Below are positions 45,477-54,567 of a DNA stretch of 64,000 nucleotides, piece by piece. Under the pieces are notes generated by a model. The model was not told where the DNA came from and did not search any database. It was given only the letters and a program-made list of their open reading frames with translations. This DNA is from Anaerococcus sp. Marseille-P3915 (GTDB lineage Bacteria > Bacillota > Clostridia > Tissierellales > Peptoniphilaceae), in NCBI RefSeq assembly GCF_900258475.1, contig NZ_LT984888.1:394639-458638 (forward strand). The letters are read 5' to 3'. Position numbers and translations under genes: made by a program. How positions within the stretch are numbered: position 1 is the first letter of the stretch; the number at the start of each line of letters is the position of its first letter.

Positions 45477-46158
45477 AAAATAAGGACATTATAAGACTGA
45501 TTATTATAGGAAAGGCAAGGGCTGGTAGGGCATTTGCTATCCTAAAGTCGACTATATCAAGCATGGATAGGCCTATGGCAAGTATTGTAAGGCCGCCGAC
45601 TCCCGAAATATTGGCTAGGACAAAGTCTGTAAAAAGTGAAGAGAGAATGCCTGCTAAAAGGCAAATAGATCCTTCATAAACTAGGACTGCAAGGCTTGCA
45701 AAGGCAATGCCCCTACCAAGGCTAGCCGCAAGAAAAAGGGCAGAAAGCCCATCAAGGACTGATTTTGTAAAAAGAATCGAATAATCTCCCTTAACACCAG
45801 CATCAATTGATCCAAGTATACCCATAGACCCTACGCAAAAAAGCAAAATTCCAGAAATAAAGCCTGTCGAAAAGTCACTTTCAGAATTTTTAATAAACCT
45901 ATTTTTAAGAAAGTCTGCAAACTTGTCAATACCTCCCTCAAGATCTAGGTATTCGCCTACAAGGACCCCGCCCACTATAGAGATGATCATAATCATAATA
46001 TCACCCTTGAGTGCAGAATCGATTCCTAAGACAATAATGGCAATCGGCAAAAATTTCATAATTGCTTCTTGGTACTTGTGGGCAAGCCTATTAGAAAGGC
46101 CGGTCCCAAGCATTCCACAGGTAAAAACTGCCAGGGTATTTACTATTACAGCTAACAT
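45475..46158 (-). CDS. DUF554-family membrane protein
   Basis: A 227-residue protein with about six hydrophobic segments. The N-terminus (VNTLAVFTCGMLGTGLSNRL), the VGGVLVGEYLDLEGGI segment and FCVGSMGILGSIDAGVKGDYSILFTKSVLDG are typical of the DUF554 (YdfK-like) family. The function is unknown; a transport role is often assumed. Its start is near the terminator of the Mga-like gene, so it is expressed on its own. Confidence 0.85.
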   Translation of the reverse strand: MLAVIVNTLAVFTCGMLGTGLSNRLAHKYQEAIMKFLPIAIIVLGIDSALKGDIMIMIISIVGGVLVGEYLDLEGGIDKFADFLKNRFIKNSESDFSTGFISGILLFCVGSMGILGSIDAGVKGDYSILFTKSVLDGLSALFLAASLGRGIAFASLAVLVYEGSICLLAGILSSLFTDFVLANISGVGGLTILAIGLSMLDIVDFRIANALPALAFPIIISLIMSLF

Positions 46159-46215
46159 CTAATCATCTCCTTTTATACAATATTTTCATTATTATACACA
46201 AAAAATTCATAAAAG

Positions 46216-46248
46216 AAAAGCCCTCTGACAAAAATTGTTGGGGGCTTT
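46216..46248 (-). terminator. Terminator of the Mga-like regulator gene
   Basis: Imperfect long stem AAAAGCCC..ACAA / TTGT..GGGCTTTT (46216-46248), followed by a T-rich stretch on the minus strand. Confidence 0.6.
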
Positions 46249-46265
46249 TGATATTAAAAATTATT

Positions 46266-47804
46266 CTAAAGTGGCCTTGGATCATCAAAAAATTCTGGAT
46301 ATTCCGTCTTGATTTCCATAAATTTCTTTGATAGGATTTGGTCTAAAATCTTAAAAGACCTGTTAACTCTAGGCAAGTTTTCAAGGTTTAGCAAGAGCTT
46401 ATCACCAAGGTCTGCCTCAAGCAGGAAGTCTGTAATTATGACTTCATATTCTGAATCTTTAAGCCAATTTATATCAAGCCTTGGCTTTGTATAGATGTCT
46501 GCACTTAAGATAGTAGATGCTGTAGAATTTATAAAATCCTGTATAAGTCTTGAATGGTACCTATCATAATTGGAAATGATAACGGCCTTAGCTGGTTTTA
46601 CGCTATCAATCATATGGCCCAAAAGGCCTGGCCAAGTCGAATAAATCGCATAGACCGTAGCTTCTGTCGAATATCTCTCTCTAAGATTAGGATACTTATC
46701 CAAAAGCCCATCCATCATGGCATAGATATCTTTGTAGAAATCTATATTGATAAACTTTATATAATTAAGTAAATGCTGGCTCTTTGCTACGAAAAAGTCG
46801 GCTTGCTCAACATTAAATAGCCTTACATAAAAGTAAGAGAAAATCTCCTTGTAGGCATTTTCAAGATTCGTCTTATCAATTCCGTACTTATCGCAAAGCT
46901 CTATAGATTTATCATAAAGATAGGCATAATAGTCCTTATAAATTGGAACAATTTCAAAGATTTCATCAAGGCTCTTAAAGTATGGGGTGTATTCATGGTT
47001 TATGAAAAATGCCAAAATCTGGTATAAAACCATGGTCAAATCACCATTTTCATCAGGAAGAAGTCTTCTTGTAGCCCTGGCAACTTCGATATTTGACAGG
47101 CATTTTTTGACAAAACTAAGCATGTCTTGGTCAATCTTTCCAAGCTTAAATTTAAAGCCTCGCCTATATCTGATAAGAGATATGGCAAGGGCTGTTTTGA
47201 TATAAGAATATTGGCCAAAAATAATCTCCATGTATAAGGACTTGCCAATGCTTTCTGCAATAGTAGTTACATCTTTTTCATCGATAAGACCCTCAAAAGG
47301 CCAATCTAGGGGGCTTATTTGAGTGCTTATGAAAAGATTTAGGTAAAACTTCTCTATATCATACTCATCGCCCACAAAATCAAGGTCTGCATAAGAAAAC
47401 TCTATATTATAAATCTCCTTGATAGCTTCGTTAAGGTAGCCAATATTTCTAAAAATAGAAGAATCGCTGGTATTAAGCCTAGTAGCCAAATCTTTTTTAT
47501 TTTTCATTTCATCTAAAAAAGTAATGGTCAAAATTTGGCTTATCAGAGCGTTTTTGATAAAAATTTTCTTTATAGTTTTAAGACCTATATCAAGGATAAA
47601 ATCAGCCTTGACAAGGTTTGAAGTCATTTCAAATTTGGCATAATTTTTAAATAATTTCTCAAGAGAACATATATAATTGTGAATAGTTTTTTTGCTAAGG
47701 TCTAAATCATCTACAAGCTCATCAATCCTAACCCAGGTTCCATCCTTATAAAATAAGGCCTCAAGGAGCTTGTACATGTTTTCATCTTGCTTTAAAAAGA
47801 TCAA
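46266..47804 (-). CDS. Mga/AtxA-like helix-turn-helix regulator
   Basis: About 512 residues. The N-terminal part has two helix-turn-helix regions: VRIDELVDDLDLSKKTIHNYICSLEKLF and a second around DLATRLNTSDSSIFRNIGYLNEAI. A long helical region like a PRD follows, and the C-terminal part (KPAKAVIISNY, YEVIITDFLLEADLGD) resembles the EIIB-like domain of Mga/AtxA regulators. I favour the TTG at 47804, with GAGGTG correctly spaced, over a GTG at 47813 inside that site. Targets are unknown. Confidence 0.7.
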   Translation of the reverse strand: MIFLKQDENMYKLLEALFYKDGTWVRIDELVDDLDLSKKTIHNYICSLEKLFKNYAKFEMTSNLVKADFILDIGLKTIKKIFIKNALISQILTITFLDEMKNKKDLATRLNTSDSSIFRNIGYLNEAIKEIYNIEFSYADLDFVGDEYDIEKFYLNLFISTQISPLDWPFEGLIDEKDVTTIAESIGKSLYMEIIFGQYSYIKTALAISLIRYRRGFKFKLGKIDQDMLSFVKKCLSNIEVARATRRLLPDENGDLTMVLYQILAFFINHEYTPYFKSLDEIFEIVPIYKDYYAYLYDKSIELCDKYGIDKTNLENAYKEIFSYFYVRLFNVEQADFFVAKSQHLLNYIKFINIDFYKDIYAMMDGLLDKYPNLRERYSTEATVYAIYSTWPGLLGHMIDSVKPAKAVIISNYDRYHSRLIQDFINSTASTILSADIYTKPRLDINWLKDSEYEVIITDFLLEADLGDKLLLNLENLPRVNRSFKILDQILSKKFMEIKTEYPEFFDDPRPL

Positions 47805-47886
47805 AGTAATCACCTCTTTTTAGGTATATCTAACATTATACCCGTATTTCAATAATATATTTAGAGGGGAGGTAAATAAAAATATA

Positions 47887-47936
47887 TTTGACAAATAAAG
47901 TTGTCAAATATATAATAGTGACAAGAATAGTTGTCA
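47887..47936 (+). promoter_or_regulatory. Promoter with two identical-spacing operators for the XRE cassette
   Basis: TTGACA (47888-47893), 17-base spacer, TATAAT (47911-47916). Operator 1 is TTTGACAA-N6-TTGTCAAA (47887-47908), operator 2 is TGACAA-N6-TTGTCA (47919-47936). Centres are 30 bp apart, about three helical turns. Confidence 0.85.
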
Positions 47937-47957
47937 ATTATTTGGAAAGGAGGGGCG

Positions 47958-48173
47958 ATGGACCTAGTAAATAATTTGGCGGATTTTAGAAAAAAAGCAG
48001 GCTATAACCAAGCAGAGCTTGGAGGGCTTGTCGGAGTCAGCCGCCAGACCATAAGCCTAATAGAAAGAGGAGATTACAACCCATCAGTGACCGTGGCCCT
48101 AAAAATTGCCCAGGTCCTAGATGTGGATATCAATGAGATTTTTAGACTGGAGGATAGTGATGAAAAAGAATAA
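47958..48173 (+). CDS. XRE-family (Cro/CI) regulator, YozG-like
   Basis: A 71-residue single-domain regulator with the helix-turn-helix LADFRKKAGYNQAELGGLVGVSRQTISLIERGDYNPSV. I start at the ATG at 47958, directly after GGAAAGGAGG; the longer frame upstream is untranslatable leader. It likely binds the two palindromes in its own promoter and represses the four-gene exporter cassette. It overlaps the next gene by 14 bases. Confidence 0.92.
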   Translation: MDLVNNLADFRKKAGYNQAELGGLVGVSRQTISLIERGDYNPSVTVALKIAQVLDVDINEIFRLEDSDEKE

Positions 48174-48885
48174 AAAAAGCTTCTTAGCTAGCATATTTGC
48201 TATGGCTGGATTTGGATTGATTGTAGGTTTTGGAGCAGGTTTTATTTTTAGAAAATTAAATGTAGGTGGCCTTGTATATGGTCTTAATAGCTTTCTAAGC
48301 GACCATATCTTGGCTTTGATTATAGGACTTTGTAGTATATTTGCGGGATTTGGCTTTTATTTCTACTTGAAAGGGAAAAAAGAAGTTGAAAAGGGCATAA
48401 GGCAAGATGATTTTATTGAAACAAAGTATATAGACTATGCCAATGCAATGAGAGATGCAGGCTTATTTACCCTCATATCCCTTGTTATAATTATCTATAA
48501 CAAGATGAAAACAAGCCCAGACTTTGTAAAAAATACCTTGCTTGTATTAGGGATTTTGCTAGTTTTTACAGCTATAAATTCCATCTTGTCTTTCCTTACT
48601 TATAAACTTGTCAAAAAAATTGAGCCAGAAAGAAAGACTGAGGTCTTTGATTTCTTTTTTGAAAGCAAGTTCATGGCTGAATCTGACGAGAGAGATAAGG
48701 TCAAATACTACAAAAAGGGCTACCTAGCCTATAAGAGGATGCTTATGAGTCAATTTGTGATAATAATAATCCTATTTTCCTCAGCCCTCTATGAAAATAT
48801 AAGCCCAATAATAGCCCTAATTGTCCTAATACCAAGCTTGATTGGTGTATTAACTAATGGTTTTGCAGGAGAGAAAAATGATTGA
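48160..48885 (+). CDS. DUF3169-like membrane protein
   Basis: A 241-residue protein with about six hydrophobic helices in pairs, a basic start (MKKNKKSFLAS), and a charged stretch KGKKEVEKGIRQDDFIETKY. The layout fits the DUF3169 family, which accompanies small XRE regulators. The start at 48160 has GGAGG upstream. Overlaps with both neighbours show a coupled operon. Its job is unknown; it may be a partner of the ABC exporter. Confidence 0.7.
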   Translation: MKKNKKSFLASIFAMAGFGLIVGFGAGFIFRKLNVGGLVYGLNSFLSDHILALIIGLCSIFAGFGFYFYLKGKKEVEKGIRQDDFIETKYIDYANAMRDAGLFTLISLVIIIYNKMKTSPDFVKNTLLVLGILLVFTAINSILSFLTYKLVKKIEPERKTEVFDFFFESKFMAESDERDKVKYYKKGYLAYKRMLMSQFVIIIILFSSALYENISPIIALIVLIPSLIGVLTNGFAGEKND

Positions 48886-49762
48886 AATAAAAAACTTAAC
48901 TAAAAATTTTGGGGACCTTAAGGCTCTTGATGACGTGTCCTTTGAAGTCAAAAGAGGCGAACTTTTCGGAGTCATCGGCCAAAATGGGGCGGGAAAATCT
49001 ACACTTTTTCGTTCCATGATGAATTTCTATGACCACTTTGCTGGAGAAATTCTTTATGAAGGTGAGCCAATGGCAGACGTGCCCCTAGAAAAAATTGGCT
49101 TTCTTCCAGAAGAGCGTTCGCTCTCACCAAAGAAAACCATCAGGGAAGAGGTGAAGTTTTTTGCTAGGCTTAACCAAATGAGAAATCTTGATGAAAAGAC
49201 CTTAAAAAGCTACTTTGATCGTTTTGAAATCAAGGGAAGTCTGGATGATAAAATAAAGTCACTCTCAAAGGGCAACCAGCAAAAGGTTCAACTTCTTGCA
49301 AGCCTAATCTATAAGCCAGAATTTTTAATCTTAGACGAACCATTCTCAGGCCTTGACCCTTACAATGCCAATCTTTTGATGGAGATAATCAAGGAAATCA
49401 ACGAAGAAGGTACAACCATAATTTTTTCATCCCACAACATGGAAAATGTCGAACACCTTTGCGATAGGCTAATCATGCTAAAAAATGGAAAAATTGTCCT
49501 AAATGGATCACCAGATGAGATTAGAAATTCCTATGAAAAAGACCTGGTGAAAGTAAGGGCTGATGCAGATTTATCAGAGCTTTTCCCAGCTTATGACTTA
49601 AAAAGAGAAGGAAATTTCTGGATTATCAGATTAGAAAATGAAGAAAACGGCAGGGAAATTTTTGAGAAACTTGTAGGAAAACTCGGCTACCTTGAGATGT
49701 TTAGCCAAGAGCCACCAAGCCTAAATGAAATTTTTGCCAGAAAGGTGGAAGAAAATGAATAG
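48878..49762 (+). CDS. ABC-2 exporter ATP-binding protein
   Basis: A 294-residue ABC ATPase. Walker A is GQNGAGKST, the signature motif is LSKGNQQK, Walker B is FLILDEPFSGLD and the H-loop is SSHNMENV. The C-terminal extension of about 80 residues is typical of NatA/drug exporter ATPases. The start at 48878 follows CAGGAGAG; a GTG/ATG further upstream lies inside the previous gene. It pairs with the permease that follows (overlap of eight bases). Confidence 0.93.
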   Translation: MIEIKNLTKNFGDLKALDDVSFEVKRGELFGVIGQNGAGKSTLFRSMMNFYDHFAGEILYEGEPMADVPLEKIGFLPEERSLSPKKTIREEVKFFARLNQMRNLDEKTLKSYFDRFEIKGSLDDKIKSLSKGNQQKVQLLASLIYKPEFLILDEPFSGLDPYNANLLMEIIKEINEEGTTIIFSSHNMENVEHLCDRLIMLKNGKIVLNGSPDEIRNSYEKDLVKVRADADLSELFPAYDLKREGNFWIIRLENEENGREIFEKLVGKLGYLEMFSQEPPSLNEIFARKVEENE

Positions 49763-50945
49763 AAAGTTAATAGTTGCCCTTGATTCCTTCAAAAAACAAA
49801 TCAAATCGCCTGCCTTTTGGGCCATGGTTTTTATACCAATCCTTGGAATGCTAGTGCCTATAGGTATTAATTATTTCCTTACAAAATCAGACAAGGCAGA
49901 TTCAACTACTAAGTATTACCTAGTAGCAGATGAAACTATAAAGCCTTACCTAAAGGAAATGGAAAATGAATATAAATTAGTTTCAAAAGATGAAGCGGAA
50001 AAGACTTTAAAGGCAGAGAAAATTGAGTCTTACGGGGAGATTTCTGAAGAAAATGGCCAGATAAAACTTATTATTGAGACTAAAACCATGGATAGCAAGG
50101 CACTTTCAAAATTGCCTCTTCTTGCAAATGAGCTTCAAAATGCCATTAATATCAAAAATGCAGGTTTAAATGAAGAGCAAATTGGGATTTTTTCGACCAA
50201 GGCAGATATAAAAATCAATCAAATTGACAAGGGCAAGAGCCTTATGATCTATGCCTCCTACTTCATCCTTTTGATGTTCATGTATTTTATGCTAATCATG
50301 TATTCAAACATCCTGGTCGTCGATATAGCCACAGAAAAAGGGTCAAAGATGATTGAGTTTATCTTCTCATCAGTATCTGCCAAGGACTATTTTGCTGGCA
50401 AAATATTAGGTAACTTCCTAGCCATAATCGTCCATTCGATTTTATATATAATTTTTGGAGCAATTTCCTATTTTATAATCAAATCCAAGGGCCTTTTAGA
50501 CTTTATAAAAATTGATTTTAGCCTGGATAAGACAAGCCTTATGATAATAGGGGAGATTTTCATCTTTATTATCCTCTCGCTCTTGGCCTACATGATAATA
50601 GCTGCCATGCTGGGCTCTCTTGCCAGCAAGCAAGAAGATGCTTCAAAGGTTGCAAGTCCGCTTATGATTACAATTGTAGGGACCTTTATGGTGGCCATGA
50701 TTTTTATGAATAGACCTGTAAATTTATTTGTAAAAATCGCATCATTTATCCCGTATATTTCCGTATTTTTCATGCCTTTAAGGTTGATTAAGGGAAGTGC
50801 TGGAATAATTGAAGGCGGTCTTTCTCTAATAATTTTGGCCCTAAGCTTATATATTACTTATATCCTAGCTTCAAAAGTCTATAAGAAACATATACTAAAT
50901 TATTCGAATGATTCGATTTTTACTAGGAAAAGAAAACACAGATAA
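49755..50945 (+). CDS. ABC-2 family permease (NatB-like)
   Basis: A 396-residue membrane protein. One hydrophobic helix after the start (WAMVFIPILGMLVPIGINYF), a large extracytoplasmic part (about 45-165), then six helices near the C-terminus. The segment ATEKGSKMIEFIFSSVSAKDYFAGKILGN is the conserved ABC-2 (NatB/YhaP) signature. With the ATPase it probably exports a toxic compound, lipid or ion. It is the last gene of the XRE cassette. Confidence 0.9.
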   Translation: MNRKLIVALDSFKKQIKSPAFWAMVFIPILGMLVPIGINYFLTKSDKADSTTKYYLVADETIKPYLKEMENEYKLVSKDEAEKTLKAEKIESYGEISEENGQIKLIIETKTMDSKALSKLPLLANELQNAINIKNAGLNEEQIGIFSTKADIKINQIDKGKSLMIYASYFILLMFMYFMLIMYSNILVVDIATEKGSKMIEFIFSSVSAKDYFAGKILGNFLAIIVHSILYIIFGAISYFIIKSKGLLDFIKIDFSLDKTSLMIIGEIFIFIILSLLAYMIIAAMLGSLASKQEDASKVASPLMITIVGTFMVAMIFMNRPVNLFVKIASFIPYISVFFMPLRLIKGSAGIIEGGLSLIILALSLYITYILASKVYKKHILNYSNDSIFTRKRKHR

Positions 50946-50949
50946 TAAA

Positions 50950-50972
50950 GGGGGCCGCAGGCTCCTTTTTTC
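50950..50972 (+). terminator. Terminator of the exporter cassette
   Basis: GGGGCC-GCA-GGCTCC with one G-T pair, followed by six T. Confidence 0.8.
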
Positions 50973-51150
50973 TTGGGGATTTTGAAAAGGATTTTGAAAA
51001 GTGCTTTTCTCTTTTGTTAGCTTGTCCTTATGTTGATTTTTTGCCCCATTTACTAGATAATAATTATAAGGAAGATAATATTTTAAAGTGGGTTTGGGAT
51101 TGATTTTTAGATGCTCTTTCTCATTTTAAATTTTGTACAAGGAGGTATTT

Positions 51151-51771
51151 ATGCTTGGAAACGACCTAGTCATAGCTTTTGCCTTTATATTGGCAGTTAT
51201 TTCTATGATTTGTGTGCTTTTTACCCAAAAGAAATTGCTCTTTGCTGGTATTGCTTTAGGTTTATTTGCCTATTTTTATATAGCAGCATCCTTTTACAAT
51301 ATAGCTGACAATGTGACTTTAATAACCTTTATAGCTGGAATAAGCCTTTTAAGCTTGGAGCTTTTTATTCCAAGTTTTGGCCTTATTGGAGTGGCAGGCC
51401 TTGCCCTTACTATTTATTCGGTGATGGATTCTTTTATAGATCCTAGGATGGGCCTATTTGTAGTCCTTACTACAGGCCTTGCAATCCTTGCTACTGTCGC
51501 TATCTTTGTAAAACTTGGTTTTAAGGCAGAACTTTTTGAAAAGTCAATCCTAGAAACAAAACCCAAATCTATATACACTGGCAAGAAGGTTGAACTTTCA
51601 CATCTTGTTGGAAGTGTGGGTATAACTAAGACAATCCTTAGGCCAGCAGGCAGGATTGAGATAGATGGAGAACTTTATGATGCCATGGCCAGGGCAGAAT
51701 TTATCGAAAAGGGAAAAATGGTGTCAGTTGTTGATATCAAAGATGGCCATATAAGAGTGAAGGAGATATAA
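51151..51771 (+). CDS. NfeD-family membrane protein
   Basis: A 206-residue protein with an N-terminal helix, a cluster of three helices (about 40-115), and a C-terminal NfeD OB-fold domain with [28 protein letters not shown] and the closing [13 protein letters not shown] start at the ATG at 51151, preceded by AAGGAGG. NfeD proteins partner with flotillins; floA follows with a one-base overlap. Confidence 0.92.
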   Translation: MLGNDLVIAFAFILAVISMICVLFTQKKLLFAGIALGLFAYFYIAASFYNIADNVTLITFIAGISLLSLELFIPSFGLIGVAGLALTIYSVMDSFIDPRMGLFVVLTTGLAILATVAIFVKLGFKAELFEKSILETKPKSIYTGKKVELSHLVGSVGITKTILRPAGRIEIDGELYDAMARAEFIEKGKMVSVVDIKDGHIRVKEI

Positions 51772-52712
51772 TGGAATATTTAATTTTAGGACTAATATTT
51801 GTATTAGTTATAGTATTTTTTACAATGGTACCAGTTGGACTTTGGATTACTGCGAGGTTTTCAGGCCTTAAGATATCTATGGCAAGCCTTGTGGCTATGA
51901 GATTTAGGAGACTTTCTCCATCAAAGATTGTAGCTGCGATGATCAAATCTTATCAGGCAGGTATTCCAATTTCAACAAATGACCTAGAAAGCCACTACCT
52001 AGCTGGTGGTAATATCAACCAAGTAGTTGATGCCCTAATTGCAGCAGAAAGAGCCAATATAGATCTTTCTTTTGAGCAAGCAGCAGCAATTGACCTAGCA
52101 GGTCGTAATGTTTTTGAGGCAGTCCAAGTGTCAGTTACACCTAAGGTTATCAATACACCAGTTATAGCAGCAGTTGCTAAAAATGGTATAGAGGTAAAGG
52201 TAATCGCCAAGGTAACTGTAAGAGCTAACATCGAAAGGCTTGTCGGTGGTGCTGGTGAAGAGACAATCATTGCCAGAGTTGGTGAAGGTATTGTAACAAC
52301 AGTAGGTTCATCAGATTCCCACGCAGCTGTTCTAGAAAATCCGGACAATATTTCTCAAACCGTTCTAAACAAGGGCCTTGACTCAGGTACAGCCTTTGAA
52401 ATCCTATCAATTGATATAGCAGATGTGGATGTAGGACGAAATGTTGGTGCAGAGTTACAAAGAGACCAGGCAGAGGCTGATAAAAACATTGCCCAAGCCA
52501 AGGCTGAAGAGCGTCGTGCCCAAGCTATTGCCCTAGAGCAAGAAAATAGGGCCAAGGTAGTAGAGGCTGAAAGTGAAATCCCACTTGCTATAGCCCAAGC
52601 CTTCAAAGAAGGCAATCTCGGAGTGATGGATTATTACAACCTCCAAAATGTTAAAGCAGATACAAAAATGCGTCAGTCAATTTCAGATTCCAGTGAGGAT
52701 TTAGATGTCTAA
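51771..52712 (+). CDS. floA: Flotillin-like protein FloA
   Basis: A 313-residue scaffold of functional membrane microdomains. It has an N-terminal membrane hairpin (about 1-25), the FloA-specific start of the cytoplasmic part ([23 protein letters not shown]), a PHB/SPFH domain, and the EA-rich coiled coil [25 protein letters not shown]. Length and order match FloA (formerly YqfA). Coupled to nfeD. Confidence 0.95.
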   Translation: MEYLILGLIFVLVIVFFTMVPVGLWITARFSGLKISMASLVAMRFRRLSPSKIVAAMIKSYQAGIPISTNDLESHYLAGGNINQVVDALIAAERANIDLSFEQAAAIDLAGRNVFEAVQVSVTPKVINTPVIAAVAKNGIEVKVIAKVTVRANIERLVGGAGEETIIARVGEGIVTTVGSSDSHAAVLENPDNISQTVLNKGLDSGTAFEILSIDIADVDVGRNVGAELQRDQAEADKNIAQAKAEERRAQAIALEQENRAKVVEAESEIPLAIAQAFKEGNLGVMDYYNLQNVKADTKMRQSISDSSEDLDV

Positions 52713-53118
52713 GCGAAATTCATTTTTGAATTTTCTTGACCAATTGGCAGCAGAAATCGAGGCTGAAAGCCAAAAGACTAAAAATAAGACTCTTGCAGAA
52801 AAGGGACTGGATTCCTTCGTAGACTTCCTAAATGATTTGGGAAATCCGGCAGATCTAACCAGCCAAAAACCAAATATCGAAGCTCAAAGAAAGCTTAAGG
52901 CAGATTTTGCCACCAAACATGCGGCAGAGCTTAAGAAAAAATCTGCCCCAAAAGAAGAAGGAGATTCTAAGGCTCGTGCAAGGCTAAAAGAAGCTGAAAT
53001 AAAAGAAGTGACTGACAAAAAAATAGACGATATGAAAAGATCTAAAAAGAGAAAAAGGCTTAGGGATGCAGTCATCATGGCAGAAATCCTAGCAAAGCCA
53101 GTCTCAAAAAGAAGATAA
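52705..53118 (+). CDS. Small basic/charged protein of unknown function, between floA and phoH
   Basis: A 137-residue, highly charged and mostly helical protein. The N-terminus [24 protein letters not shown] is amphipathic; the middle is lysine-rich with [39 protein letters not shown] at the end. No signal peptide or membrane helix. It overlaps floA by eight bases. I do not recognise a family. The position suggests a partner of floA or an RNA-binding protein, but neither is shown. Confidence 0.7.
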   Translation: MSKRNSFLNFLDQLAAEIEAESQKTKNKTLAEKGLDSFVDFLNDLGNPADLTSQKPNIEAQRKLKADFATKHAAELKKKSAPKEEGDSKARARLKEAEIKEVTDKKIDDMKRSKKRKRLRDAVIMAEILAKPVSKRR

Positions 53119-53154
53119 GGATGTGTTAATATAAAAGAATATATAGGAATTGAA

Positions 53155-54129
53155 GTGCCAGAGAGACTGATGAGTCTCTTTGGTAATTTTGATAGTAACA
53201 GAAAATATATAGAAGACAGGTTCTCTGTGAAGTTAAAGCTTAAGGATAATGACCTAGAAATTTCAGGAGATGAGGCCAATGTGAGCCTTGCTTCAAAATT
53301 AATTGCCCAGCTTTTAGAAGAGATTAAAAGAAGTGGGGACCTTGATTTTCAAAAGATAAAATACGATGCAGATATGCTGGAAAGGGAAAATAGGGATGTG
53401 GTAAAGGGCCTTCTAAATGAAGTCATAGTCACAACTTCAGCCGGCAAACCAATCAAGCCAAAGACCCTGGGCCAGAAGGCCTATGTAGCAAAAATTTTAG
53501 AAAATGACATCGTCTTTGGAATTGGACCGGCCGGTACAGGTAAGACCTATCTAGCAGTTGCCATGGCTGTGAGAGCCTTTAAAAATAACGAGATAAACAG
53601 GATAATTCTCACTCGTCCGGCAGTAGAAGCAGGAGAAAGCCTAGGCTTCTTGCCAGGTGACCTCCAAGATAAGGTAGACCCTTATCTAAGACCCCTTTAC
53701 GATGCCCTTTTTGAAATCCTAGGTTTTGATTCCTACCAAACCCTTGTTGAAAAGGGAATCATAGAGATAGCTCCCCTTGCCTACATGAGGGGTAGGACCC
53801 TTGATAATTCCTTTGTTATCCTAGATGAGGCCCAAAATACAACCTATGAGCAGATGAAGATGTTTCTAACCCGTCTTGGTTATGGGTCAAAGGCCATAAT
53901 CACAGGTGATAGGACCCAGATTGACCTGGGCAAGGGTAGAAAGTCAGGCCTTGTTTCAGCAAGCCACATCTTAAGAGATGTTAAAGGCATTGAATTTATG
54001 AACTTCACTTCAATTGACGTGGTCCGTCATCCTCTTGTCCAAAGGATAATTGATGCCTACGAAAAGGAAGATGAGCGTAGGGAAGAAAAAAGAAGGCAAA
54101 ACGATGAATCTTCTAATAAGCAACAATAG
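53155..54129 (+). CDS. phoH: PhoH-family ATPase (PhoL)
   Basis: A P-loop protein of about 324 residues. The N-terminal KH-like part (about 1-90) precedes Walker A GPAGTGKTYLAVAMAV and Walker B FVILDEAQNTT, with the family end SIDVVRHPLVQRIIDAYE. PhoH proteins are linked to RNA metabolism and usually sit next to ybeY, as here. The start is uncertain: the only standard start codon after the preceding stop is GTG at 53155. IKEYIGIE upstream looks like real coding sequence, possibly started by ATA or ATT. Confidence 0.92.
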   Translation: MPERLMSLFGNFDSNRKYIEDRFSVKLKLKDNDLEISGDEANVSLASKLIAQLLEEIKRSGDLDFQKIKYDADMLERENRDVVKGLLNEVIVTTSAGKPIKPKTLGQKAYVAKILENDIVFGIGPAGTGKTYLAVAMAVRAFKNNEINRIILTRPAVEAGESLGFLPGDLQDKVDPYLRPLYDALFEILGFDSYQTLVEKGIIEIAPLAYMRGRTLDNSFVILDEAQNTTYEQMKMFLTRLGYGSKAIITGDRTQIDLGKGRKSGLVSASHILRDVKGIEFMNFTSIDVVRHPLVQRIIDAYEKEDERREEKRRQNDESSNKQQ

Positions 54130-54562
54130 CAAAGAGGACCTAGACCTTGACCAAATCGAGGCCATGGCCTATAAAACCATTGAAGAAGTCCTAAGGGTGG
54201 AAGATTTTGCAAGCCATGTTGAAGTCTCACTTAGCCTTGTAGATAAGGATGAAATCCATGCCCTAAATAGGGACTACAGGGGAGTTGATAGGCCTACAGA
54301 TGTCCTATCCTTTCCTATGGATGATGAAATTTTCCCTGGAGAAGAGGATGTAGATCTTATCCTTGGAGATATAGTAATTTGCCTTGATATAGCAAAGGCC
54401 CAGGCAGAAGAATATGGCCACAGCCTAGACCGTGAGCTTTCCTATCTAATCTGCCACTCGACCCTCCATCTTCTAGGCTATGACCACATGGAAGATGATG
54501 AAAAGGCCATCATGCGTGGCAAGGAAAAAGAGATTATGAAAAATCTAGGAGTCTTTAAATAG
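54104..54562 (+). CDS. ybeY: Endoribonuclease YbeY
   Basis: A 152-residue single-strand endoribonuclease for 16S rRNA maturation and ribosome quality control. The zinc motif HSTLHLLGYDH (HxxxHxxGxxH) and the VSLVDKDEIHALNRDYRGVDRPTDVLSFP segment are clear. I start at the ATG at 54104, inside the 3' end of phoH, since the protein begins MNLLISN as in relatives; a longer frame exists but duplicates phoH coding. Confidence 0.95.
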   Translation: MNLLISNNSKEDLDLDQIEAMAYKTIEEVLRVEDFASHVEVSLSLVDKDEIHALNRDYRGVDRPTDVLSFPMDDEIFPGEEDVDLILGDIVICLDIAKAQAEEYGHSLDRELSYLICHSTLHLLGYDHMEDDEKAIMRGKEKEIMKNLGVFK

Positions 54563-54567
54563 ATATA

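Noticed and set aside
51995-52348. 117-residue minus-strand open frame inside floA
   Set aside because: Antisense shadow with Ala/Ser/Thr-rich composition; floA is certain.
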